From assembly GCA_020630355.1 (NCBI GenBank), contig JAHDBO010000027.1, forward strand, positions 1-13,457: a stretch of 13,457 bases of DNA, given 5' to 3'. The first letter of the stretch is position 1. The number at the start of each line of letters is the position of its first letter. Source of the stretch: Saprospiraceae bacterium. GTDB lineage: Bacteria; Bacteroidota; Bacteroidia; Chitinophagales; Saprospiraceae. Shown here one piece after another: positions 7,199-13,230 of this stretch. The notes beneath the pieces are model-generated. The model searched no databases, was not told where the DNA came from, and was given only the letters and a program-made list of their open reading frames with translations. A program made the position numbers and the translations under genes.

Positions 7199-7378
7199 GG
7201 CGCAATAGCGCCCCAGAGGGATGCCCTTGGCAAAGGAAAAATGACTGATAATGATTTTTTTCAAGCTATTCGCCAAAATCCTAATCGGGAAGTTATTTTT
7301 GTCCCAGCACTTACTTAGATTTTCTTTGCCCTTGATAATATTTCTACAAGCAGGCGGGCTCGTTGCACTCGAAATGAC
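7199..7378. repeat. Possible intergenic palindromic-repeat remnant
   Basis: The left part has a perfect hairpin GGCGC-AATA-GCGCC (7199-7212) followed by a second imperfect one (CCAGAGGG, ATG, CCCTTGG). The right end, on the minus strand, begins GTCATTTCGAGTGCAACGAG, which resembles short 'GTCATTTCGAg..' sequences that I recall being dispersed in intergenic DNA of some Bacteroidota. Only one copy is in this window, so repetition cannot be shown here. Confidence 0.3.
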
Positions 7379-7391
7379 AAAGGGAAAAAAT

Positions 7392-7424
7392 AAAAAGCAA
7401 GCCGATTGCTCGACTTGCTTCCTT
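7392..7424. terminator. Bidirectional terminator after atpG and hemD
   Basis: AAGCAAG (7395-7401) pairs with CTTGCTT (7414-7420), one mismatch follows, then CGA/TCG closes a TTGC loop. On the minus strand the stem runs into TTTTTATTTTTT, a strong U-tract that ends the atp operon. On the plus strand only CCTTTTAT follows, so it would be weaker for hemD. Confidence 0.85.
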
Positions 7425-7450
7425 TTATATCTTTAAATTTCACAATCTTT

Positions 7451-8347
7451 CTAGCCTTCCAAAGCGGCCACACCACCAACAATTTCAGAGATTTCGTTGG
7501 TAATCGCTTCTTGACGTGCTTTGTTATAGTTGATTTTCAATTCTTTCAATAGTTCCTCCGCATTTTCTGTTGCCTTATCCATCGCTGTCATACGAGCACC
7601 ATGCTCTGAAGCATTGGTATCTAACAAGAATTTCTGGAACTGCATCTGTAAAATACTTGGCACTAAGCTATTCAGAAGCGTCTGCATATCTGGTTCGAAT
7701 AAGTAATCCGCTTTAAAAGCATTTCCCTTATCGCCTTCTTCCTTTTCCAATTTTGCTACAGGTAAAAACTGTTCTACCTCCGCAAATTGAACTGCCGCAT
7801 TTTTAAATCGACCGTAGGACACCTCAATCTTATCATAAGTACCTGCCTCGAAAGCATCCATCAGACGCTGCGATGCCACGGAAACATTATCAAAGCTCAA
7901 ATCAGCAAACATCCCTACGTAATCATTAATAAGGGTACAATCCTTGTAACGCTTAGCAAAGTACTCGTAGCCTTTTTTCCCTACAAACAGCAAAGACAAT
8001 TTACCTGCATTTCTGACTGCTGCATACTCCCCTTCCACCTTCGCCACTGCTGCTTTGATGATATTGGAGTTAAAAGCACCGCACAATCCTCTATCAGAAG
8101 TCACGACCACCAATAGAGCACTGCTAACCTCACGCTCTTCGCCGAATGCCGTATCCGCTCCTCCCTCCATATTAGAAAGGATATTCGTCAACATTTCATT
8201 CAACTTATTAGAATAAGGACGCATTTGAGTAATCGCCATCTGTGCCTTACGCAACTTCGCCGCCGCCACCATTTTCATGGCTTTAGTAATCTGCTGCGTT
8301 GATTTCACAGATGCTATCCTATCCCGTACCTCTTTTAAGTTTGCCAT
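7451..8347 (-). CDS. atpG: F1 ATP synthase subunit gamma
   Basis: Central rotor shaft of the F1 sector, which couples c-ring rotation to catalysis in the alpha-beta hexamer. The N-terminal coiled-coil helix ANLKEVRDRIASVKSTQQITKAMKMVAAAKLRKAQ (2-37 region) is diagnostic. The Rossmann-like middle contains VVVTSDRGLCGAFNSNI (79-95 region), and the C-terminal helix ends EAITNEISEIVGGVAALEG, as expected. The 298-residue length is normal. It is the last gene of the operon, separated from atpA by a 125-nt spacer filled by an imperfect palindrome (8361-8461), and followed by a strong terminator about 30 nt downstream. Confidence 0.98.
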   Translation of the reverse strand: MANLKEVRDRIASVKSTQQITKAMKMVAAAKLRKAQMAITQMRPYSNKLNEMLTNILSNMEGGADTAFGEEREVSSALLVVVTSDRGLCGAFNSNIIKAAVAKVEGEYAAVRNAGKLSLLFVGKKGYEYFAKRYKDCTLINDYVGMFADLSFDNVSVASQRLMDAFEAGTYDKIEVSYGRFKNAAVQFAEVEQFLPVAKLEKEEGDKGNAFKADYLFEPDMQTLLNSLVPSILQMQFQKFLLDTNASEHGARMTAMDKATENAEELLKELKINYNKARQEAITNEISEIVGGVAALEG

Positions 8348-8360
8348 TTAATTAGAGATT

Positions 8361-8461
8361 ATAAGACTTTAAGACCGCTTCGCTGTCAGAAGTGAGACCA
8401 TGAGAAATCATTAATCTCTCTTCTCACAGCCACGCGATAGCGTGGCGGTCTGACCTCTTAT
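8361..8461. repeat. Large imperfect palindrome in the atpA-atpG spacer
   Basis: Outer arms ATAAGA (8361-8366) and TCTTAT (8456-8461) pair, as do AGACCGC (8372-8378) and GCGGTCT (8445-8451). Inside are GTGAGA/TCTCAC (8392-8397/8422-8427) and GAGA/TCTC (8402-8405/8415-8418). A perfect hairpin GCCACGC-GATA-GCGTGGC (8429-8446) shares its last bases with the outer GCGGTCT arm, so alternative folds exist. No U-tract follows on the minus strand, so it is not a standard terminator. It could be a mobile palindromic repeat or an mRNA processing or stability element. Confidence 0.6.
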
Positions 8462-8472
8462 CGTCTTTCTAT

Positions 8473-10074
8473 TTATTTAAACTGTGCTGACAATTCTTTA
8501 GCCAATTCCTTAACGGTTGCCAAAGATGCTTTTTCTAGTTTACCAGCTTTGAATTCGCCCAAGATTGCTGGGTGCAATTGCTCCATTTTCAACAAGAACA
8601 ATTCTTCAAATTCTTTCATACGCTCTACTGGAACATCTTTCACCAAACCATTTGTACCCAAGTAGATAATCGCTACTTGCTTCTCCACTGGTACTGGAGA
8701 GTACTGCGCTTGCTTCAAGATTTCCACGTTACGCTTACCTTTCTCCAAAGTAGCCATTGTCGCTGCATCCAAGTCAGAGCCGAATTTGGCGAAAGCTTCC
8801 AACTCACGATATTGTGCTTGATCCAGTTTCAATGTTCCAGATACTTTCTTCATCGACTTTATCTGAGCAGAACCTCCTACCCTTGATACGGAGATACCTA
8901 CGTTAATCGCAGGACGTACACCCGAGTTAAATAAGTTCGTCTCCAAGAAAATCTGACCATCTGTAATAGAAATTACGTTGGTCGGGATATATGCAGAAAC
9001 GTCGCCCGCTTGTGTTTCAATAATTGGAAGAGCTGTCAAAGAACCGCCTCCTTTCACCATTGGGTTACCGTCTTTGTCTTTTGCATTTTTCAATGAATCA
9101 GGCAGGTCATTCATTTGACGAGCGATATCATCGTTGGCGATCACTTTCGCTGCGCGCTCCAATAAACGAGAGTGTAGGTAGAATACATCACCAGGGTATG
9201 CCTCACGTCCTGGAGGACGACGCAACAATAGAGATACCTCACGGTATGCTACTGCTTGCTTAGACAAATCATCATAGATAATCAATGCTGGACGACCTGT
9301 ATCACGGAAGAACTCCCCGATAGAAGCGCCTGCGAATGGTGCGTAGAACTGCAATGGTGCAGGGTCAGCAGCAGATGCAGAAACGATAACCGTATAATCC
9401 AAAGCCCCTGCTTCTTCCAATACTTTCGCCACCTGCGCTACTGTAGACGCCTTTTGTCCAGACGCTACATATATACAATATACTGGCTCACCAGCATCAT
9501 AAAATTCTTTTTGGTTGATAATGGTATCAATCGCAATCGCTGTTTTACCAGTCTGACGGTCACCAATAATCAACTCTCTTTGCCCTCTTCCGATTGGAAT
9601 CATCGCATCGATCGCTTTGATACCAGTCTGAAGCGGCTCGTTTACAGGCTGACGATAGATTACACCTGGTGCTTTGCGCTCCAAAGGCATTTCATAACGC
9701 TCCCCTGTAATAGGTCCTCTACCATCTATTGGGTCTCCCAAAGGGTTGACTACCCTTCCCAAGAAACCTTCACCGACGCTGATAGAAGCAATTTTAGAAG
9801 TTCTTCTTACCGTAGAACCTTCCTTGATACCGTCGCCAGCACCCATCAATACAACCCCTACGTTGTCTTCCTCTAAGTTCAATACAATAGCTTGAACGCC
9901 ATTATCGAACTCAACCAACTCCCCCGCACGGGCGTTGCTCAATCCGTAAACACGCGCGATACCGTCCCCTACTTGTAGAACCGTACCCACTTCCTCTAAC
10001 TCGGTAGCCGTCTTGAAGCCAGACAACTGCTCTTTTAATATTGCGGATATTTCATCAGGCTTAACATCAACCAT
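8473..10074 (-). CDS. atpA: F1 ATP synthase subunit alpha
   Basis: Regulatory nucleotide-binding subunit of the alpha3-beta3 head. Residues 25-95 are the N-terminal beta-barrel; the Walker A loop GDRQTGKT is at 171-178 and the Walker B strand LIIYDD at 264-269. SVSRVGG (395-401) supplies Arg398, equivalent to the arginine finger that reaches into the beta active site. At 533 residues it is about 20 longer than E. coli AtpA. The extra length includes an insertion around 316-343 (DIARQMNDLPDSLKN...MVKGGGS) before the conserved GGSLTALPIIETQAGD block; similar insertions are known to me from other Bacteroidota. The start MVDVKPDEISAILKEQL fits the family. Spacers of 103 nt before and 125 nt after are long for an operon. 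Confidence 0.98.
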   Translation of the reverse strand: MVDVKPDEISAILKEQLSGFKTATELEEVGTVLQVGDGIARVYGLSNARAGELVEFDNGVQAIVLNLEEDNVGVVLMGAGDGIKEGSTVRRTSKIASISVGEGFLGRVVNPLGDPIDGRGPITGERYEMPLERKAPGVIYRQPVNEPLQTGIKAIDAMIPIGRGQRELIIGDRQTGKTAIAIDTIINQKEFYDAGEPVYCIYVASGQKASTVAQVAKVLEEAGALDYTVIVSASAADPAPLQFYAPFAGASIGEFFRDTGRPALIIYDDLSKQAVAYREVSLLLRRPPGREAYPGDVFYLHSRLLERAAKVIANDDIARQMNDLPDSLKNAKDKDGNPMVKGGGSLTALPIIETQAGDVSAYIPTNVISITDGQIFLETNLFNSGVRPAINVGISVSRVGGSAQIKSMKKVSGTLKLDQAQYRELEAFAKFGSDLDAATMATLEKGKRNVEILKQAQYSPVPVEKQVAIIYLGTNGLVKDVPVERMKEFEELFLLKMEQLHPAILGEFKAGKLEKASLATVKELAKELSAQFK

Positions 10075-10107
10075 GATTGGATATTTTAAGATTTAAAGAT
10101 TCAAGTT

Positions 10108-10179
10108 AATTTTGAATGTTGAATTTCAAGTTTTGAATGAAGCTCATTCAAGATTCAACACTCTCAATTATTCAAAATT
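10108..10179. repeat. Nested AT-rich inverted repeat in the atpH-atpA spacer
   Basis: AATTTTGAAT (10108-10117) is perfectly complementary to ATTCAAAATT (10170-10179); inside, GTTGAAT (10118-10124) pairs with ATTCAAC (10153-10159), and TTGAATGA (10133-10140) pairs with TCATTCAA (10144-10151) around AGC. The arms are iterations of a GAAT(G/T)TT-like unit. The far end touches the last bases of atpH. Confidence 0.65.
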
Positions 10180-10738
10180 AAAAGTCTCTCACATAAAGGT
10201 TCTTATCGAACTCCTTACTGAGCAAATCTAATTTGTGACGCACACTAGCATCGTATAATTTATCGCCAAACTCTAGTACGAAACCACCAATTAAATCAGG
10301 GTTGACTTCCGTTGCGATTTCTATATTATCATCTGTCTGTACAGATTCTTGTAAACTTTTTTTGATAGCTGCCAATGAAGCACCATCCAATTGCTCTGCT
10401 GTTGTGATTTTAACAGAAGAGATATGCTTGTACTTCTTGTATTGTAACAAAAATTCATCGACAATAGAAGGCAAATAGGTTTCTCTACCTTTACGAATAA
10501 TAATATCAATAAAGGCGTTAGACAATTTATCCAACCTATCTCCAAAAATGGCATCTACCACTTTCTTCTTCTTGCTTCCTGCGATGATTGGGCTTTTCAG
10601 CAATAGCTCGAAGTCCCTATTACCCAAAGCCGACTTCAAAGCGTCCACATCTTCCTTCACACGCTCTATATTTCCCTGCTCTACCGAAAGGTCAAGCAAT
10701 GACTTGGCGTACCTCGATGCTATACGTTTTACAGACAT
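10178..10738 (-). CDS. atpH: F1 ATP synthase subunit delta
   Basis: Peripheral-stalk cap that joins subunit b to the top of the F1 head (the OSCP equivalent). The N-terminal helical domain opens with SVKRIASRYAKSLLDLSVEQGNIERV (2-27 region), where the A-x-R-Y-A-x-S/A-L motif is diagnostic. LLLKSPIIAGSKKKKVVDAIFG (45-66 region) and the C-terminal NPDLIGGFVLEFGDKLYDASVRHKLDLL (145-172 region) are the other family blocks. The 186-residue length is typical. It lies between atpF and atpA in the standard order, with a 90-nt repeat-rich spacer before it and a 103-nt one after it. Confidence 0.96.
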   Translation of the reverse strand: MSVKRIASRYAKSLLDLSVEQGNIERVKEDVDALKSALGNRDFELLLKSPIIAGSKKKKVVDAIFGDRLDKLSNAFIDIIIRKGRETYLPSIVDEFLLQYKKYKHISSVKITTAEQLDGASLAAIKKSLQESVQTDDNIEIATEVNPDLIGGFVLEFGDKLYDASVRHKLDLLSKEFDKNLYVRDF

Positions 10739-10751
10739 AATTTAATGGTAG

Positions 10752-10824
10752 TTAGTAGTTGGTAGTTAGTATTTAGATTTAAACATCTTTTACTAACTAC
10801 TAAATACAAATTACTAAATACTAA
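10752..10824. repeat. Iterated TAGT-rich inverted repeat in the atpF-atpH spacer
   Basis: The left half repeats a TAGTTAGTAGTTGG-like unit and the right half its complement. Perfect pairs include TTAGTATTTAG (10766-10776) with CTAAATACTAA (10814-10824), TTAGTAGTT (10752-10760) with AACTACTAA (10795-10803), and GTAGTTAGTA (10762-10771) with TACTAACTAC (10791-10800). These pairings compete, so two alternative stems exist. Confidence 0.65.
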
Positions 10825-10828
10825 TTCC

Positions 10829-11341
10829 TTAGCTCAAGTTGATTTCAGAAACTAATTTCTGTACAAAGCTTTGGTGCTCTTTGCTGCTCGCCAATTCTTT
10901 TTGAATGACTTTTTCAGCAATATCCAATGCCATTTTACCAGAAGTGTTCTTGATATCGATCATTGCTGCCATCTTCTCGTTTTCGATTTGCTCCTTAGCA
11001 GTTGCAACGATACGATTAGCTTCCTCTTTTGCTTTTGCTTTTGCCTCTGACACCATATTGTCACCTACCAATTTGGCTTCTTTCAAAATCTTGCTACGCT
11101 CTTCTCTAGCTTGCGCCAATAGGTTTTCGTGCTCCGACTTCATCTTTGCCATTTCTTCACGTGCTTTCTTCGCTTCATCCAAAGAGTTTTGGATATCGTC
11201 TTCACGTTCTTTCAAGGCTTCAGCAATTGGTCTGAAAGCGTACTTTGCCATCAACAACCAGAACAAACCGAAAGCAATCGTTGTCCAAAAAATCAATCCA
11301 AAATCTGGCTTGATAACTGAAAAGTCTGCTAAAAAAATCAT
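10829..11341 (-). CDS. atpF: Fo ATP synthase subunit b
   Basis: Membrane-anchored peripheral stalk that holds the F1 head against rotation. A short N-terminus is followed by one membrane helix, FGLIFWTTIAFGLFWLLM (14-31), then AKYAFRPIAEALKEREDDI (32-50), the usual hinge into the stalk. Residues about 45-135 are a long charged helix rich in Ala, Lys and Glu with the right-handed coiled-coil character of b subunits; the C-terminal part (about 140-168) contacts delta. The 170-residue length is normal. One b gene is present and no b' gene, so the stalk is probably a homodimer. A 139-nt spacer with hairpins separates it from atpE. Confidence 0.97.
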   Translation of the reverse strand: MIFLADFSVIKPDFGLIFWTTIAFGLFWLLMAKYAFRPIAEALKEREDDIQNSLDEAKKAREEMAKMKSEHENLLAQAREERSKILKEAKLVGDNMVSEAKAKAKEEANRIVATAKEQIENEKMAAMIDIKNTSGKMALDIAEKVIQKELASSKEHQSFVQKLVSEINLS

Positions 11342-11396
11342 TGTCTAATAATTATAAAGATGTAAGACAATTAGGCTATAAAACCTAGTATTTCGA

Positions 11397-11466
11397 ATCT
11401 ACCGAAGTAGATATAAATGTTCAAAAGGAAGGAAGCAATATAACCAACCGTCATATATACTTCCTT
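11397..11466. repeat. Stem-loops in the atpE-atpF spacer
   Basis: CTTCCTT (11460-11466) pairs with either of two overlapping AAGGAAG copies (11425-11431 or 11429-11435), and with the latter the stem extends through ATATA (11438-11442) and TATAT (11454-11458) around an 11-nt loop. In the minus-strand transcript this lies just after the atpE stop, with only a weak TTTT after it. A second hairpin, ATCTAC-CGAA-GTAGAT, occupies 11397-11412. Partial termination or 3'-end protection of atpE mRNA is possible. Confidence 0.6.
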
Positions 11467-11480
11467 GTTTTTTACTTGGA

Positions 11481-11687
11481 TTACGCTACCAAGAACGCTA
11501 CGATAATACCAATCAATGCAGCACCCTCTACCAAAGCGGCAGTAAGGATCATTGCACCACGGATATCACCAGAAGCTTCTGGTTGACGTGCGATAGCTTC
11601 CGCTGATTTCGCACCAATCTGTCCGATACCGATACCAGCACCGATAACAGCTAATCCAATTCCCAATGCGGCTATAGAACCTCCCAT
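11481..11687 (-). CDS. atpE: Fo ATP synthase subunit c
   Basis: Proteolipid of the rotor ring; each copy carries one ion across the membrane. Two membrane helices form a hairpin. Helix 1 contains the packing motif GAGIGIG (16-22), with Gln23 next to it. The polar loop is ARQPE (33-37), which contacts gamma and epsilon. Helix 2 has the ion-binding carboxylate Glu54 in LTAALVEGAALIG. Glu54 is followed by Gly-Ala rather than the Ser-Thr of Na+-binding c subunits such as that of Ilyobacter, so proton coupling is inferred. The 68-residue length is short but within range. It follows atpB after only 24 nt, the one tight junction in this operon. Confidence 0.98.
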   Translation of the reverse strand: MGGSIAALGIGLAVIGAGIGIGQIGAKSAEAIARQPEASGDIRGAMILTAALVEGAALIGIIVAFLVA

Positions 11688-11711
11688 TGTGTAAAAATTT
11701 ATATTAGTGAA

Positions 11712-13019
11712 TTAATGATGTGCTTCCTCTGTGGCAGCTCCGATATAAGAAGCTGTCAAAAGCGTAAATACAAATGCCTGAATGAAGGCTACCAATAGCT
11801 CAATTGCCATCATGAACAATGTCAATAAAACAGAACCGATAGAAGTCCCCCAAGCAACACCTGCATTGTTGCCAACATCTCCAAGAATAAATATCAAACT
11901 CACAAAGATGATGATTACCATGTGACCTGCTGTGATGTTCGCAAACAAACGCAGCATCAATGTCAATGGCTTTATGAATAAACCTGCAATCTCTACAGGT
12001 GTAATAATCGTTTTGACCCAAGCAGGAACACCAGGCATCCAGAAGACGTGTTCCCAATAATGCTTGTTCCCGTTAAGGTTTGTCACAATAAATGCGATAA
12101 TTGCCAAGACCATCGTTACACCCAAGTTACCCGTAACATTTGAACCACCTAAAAATGGAATCTGTCCCCATAAGTTCAATCCAAGGATGAAGAAAAATAT
12201 GGCGAGAAGATATGGCAGAAACTTCATGTACTTATGCCCTAAAAACGGCTTAGCACATTCATCTCTAACAAACACCACGATTGATTCAATCAAAGATTGA
12301 ACTCCTTTAGGAGCTTGACCTCTTCTATTTCTGTACGATTTTGCTACGGACAAGAACAACCATCCTAGTAAGAAACAAACAATGAACATAGACAGTACAT
12401 TCTTCGTAATGGACAAATCGTAATAAGAAGTGATTCCTCCACCAAATAAGCCCGCATCTGCTGTCGATTTCTTATCGCACTTATACAATTGGTCATTGTA
12501 ACAAACGTGAGGGACATTTTTTTCTTTACCTTTTGCGTCTTTTTCTTGCAAGTGCACAATCCCTGCGATGTCTACTTGCTCTTGAGGAAAATTATTGTCT
12601 TTGACCCTTACAACCGTACCTTGATCTAGTACATATCCTTTGTACGCTTTATTCCCAGTACCGTGCGTATCTCTATCTCCAAACTTAGAAGACATGAAAG
12701 TCTGCAATCCATTTCCATCTGGTGCATATAAAATACATGGCAAAGGAAAAGACCAAGGTCCTATACTATATACGTTCGCATCTGCGATGTGGTGAAACGC
12801 TGTTGCCCCTGCATCAAATTCATGGTGGGTCGGATGCCCACAAGCCATGTGATCACCATGATCATGACCACCATGATGGTGATCGTGATCGCCATTTTCG
12901 TGGTCATGGCCTTCATGCTGCTCGGTGGCATGGTCATGTTCGTGGCCATCGTGGTCATGTGCTACAGCGACAGTCGCCGTAAGGATGATGTAACTAAATA
13001 TTAACAGGATTGAACGCAT
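11712..13019 (-). CDS. atpB: Fo ATP synthase subunit a with His-rich exported N-terminal extension
   Basis: Stator subunit that forms the two proton half-channels against the c-ring. The C-terminal part has the expected helices, with the essential Arg357 in PLTLMLRLFANITAGH (351-366) and a last conserved helix ELLVAFIQAFVFTLLTASYI (407-426). Residues 1-20 are a signal peptide ending AVA. The mature N-terminus (21-66) has 18 His in 46 residues, mixed with Asp, Glu and Gly. A periplasmic region with Cys60, Cys95, Cys173 and Cys181 follows, up to the first membrane helix near 205. Bacteroidota AtpB proteins commonly carry such an extension, but this one is unusually His-rich. ATG at 13019 is chosen because upstream in-frame codons lack a signal peptide and the proposed promoter (13085-13092) lies inside the longer frame. 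Confidence 0.95.
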   Translation of the reverse strand: MRSILLIFSYIILTATVAVAHDHDGHEHDHATEQHEGHDHENGDHDHHHGGHDHGDHMACGHPTHHEFDAGATAFHHIADANVYSIGPWSFPLPCILYAPDGNGLQTFMSSKFGDRDTHGTGNKAYKGYVLDQGTVVRVKDNNFPQEQVDIAGIVHLQEKDAKGKEKNVPHVCYNDQLYKCDKKSTADAGLFGGGITSYYDLSITKNVLSMFIVCFLLGWLFLSVAKSYRNRRGQAPKGVQSLIESIVVFVRDECAKPFLGHKYMKFLPYLLAIFFFILGLNLWGQIPFLGGSNVTGNLGVTMVLAIIAFIVTNLNGNKHYWEHVFWMPGVPAWVKTIITPVEIAGLFIKPLTLMLRLFANITAGHMVIIIFVSLIFILGDVGNNAGVAWGTSIGSVLLTLFMMAIELLVAFIQAFVFTLLTASYIGAATEEAHH

Positions 13020-13084
13020 TCGGACATTCTTTTTTAAGACCCTTTGAGAAAGTTTATTTATTAAACCCTCCCTGAAAATCAGCG

Positions 13085-13092
13085 CAAAGGTA
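13085..13092 (-). promoter_or_regulatory. Promoter -7 element of the atp operon
   Basis: The minus strand reads TACCTTTG followed by C, an exact match to the Bacteroidota TAnnTTTG element. It predicts transcription starting about 60 nt before the atpB ATG at 13019. No convincing -33 TTTG was found at the usual spacing. Confidence 0.65.
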
Positions 13093-13218
13093 GCTCTTTC
13101 CCCTCTTATTTTATAGCTCCTATTTCTTTTTTTTGAGGGTTTTGTGGGAATATTGAGTTTTCCTTTCCGAAAAAGGGGATTGAATATCATTTTCAGTCCT
13201 TTTAACTAAAATACAACT

Positions 13219-13226
13219 TACTTTTG
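13219..13226 (+). promoter_or_regulatory. Candidate -7 element almost touching the cytochrome b5-like gene
   Basis: TACTTTTG matches TAnnTTTG exactly and ends 4 nt before the ATG at 13231. If used, transcription would begin at or within a couple of bases of the start codon, giving a leaderless or near-leaderless mRNA. A -33 motif was not recognised. Confidence 0.45.
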
Positions 13227-13230
13227 TTTG

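Larger units (their letters stand above)
7117..7450. other. Non-coding spacer between convergent hemD and atpG
   Basis: This 334-nt region carries no credible gene. A 61-codon open frame inside it (7251-7436) has low-complexity hydrophobic composition, no family resemblance, and runs through the terminator hairpin. The spacer contains small hairpins at 7199-7212 and near 7213-7230, the repeat-like segment at 7359-7378, and the terminator at 7392-7424. Confidence 0.6.

Noticed and set aside
7251..7436. 61-codon plus-strand open frame between hemD and atpG
   Set aside because: Low-complexity hydrophobic and lysine-rich, no family pattern, no promoter, and it reads through the bidirectional terminator hairpin.
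9256..9876. 206-codon plus-strand open frame opposite atpA
   Set aside because: It lies entirely antisense to a highly conserved gene, and its composition (Cys, Arg, Ser-rich) is typical of a shadow frame.
10173..10180. Minus-strand TAATTTTG as an internal promoter before atpA
   Set aside because: It fits TAnnTTTG, but it is part of the AT-rich inverted repeat and such matches are expected by chance there.
12840..12960. Tandem DNA repeat or CRISPR-like array
   Set aside because: The CATGATCATGG-like periodicity is irregular and is explained by alternating His and Asp codons; there are no spacers of constant length.
12722..13004. Overlapping His/Met-rich open frames on both strands around the atpB N-terminus
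   Set aside because: They are shadows produced by the repetitive CAT/GAT codons of the His-Asp-rich segment in atpB.
13020..13190. 57-residue N-terminal extension of atpB from an upstream in-frame ATG
   Set aside because: It is basic and lacks a signal peptide, whereas ATG 13019 begins a clear one; the likely promoter at 13085-13092 lies within the extension.
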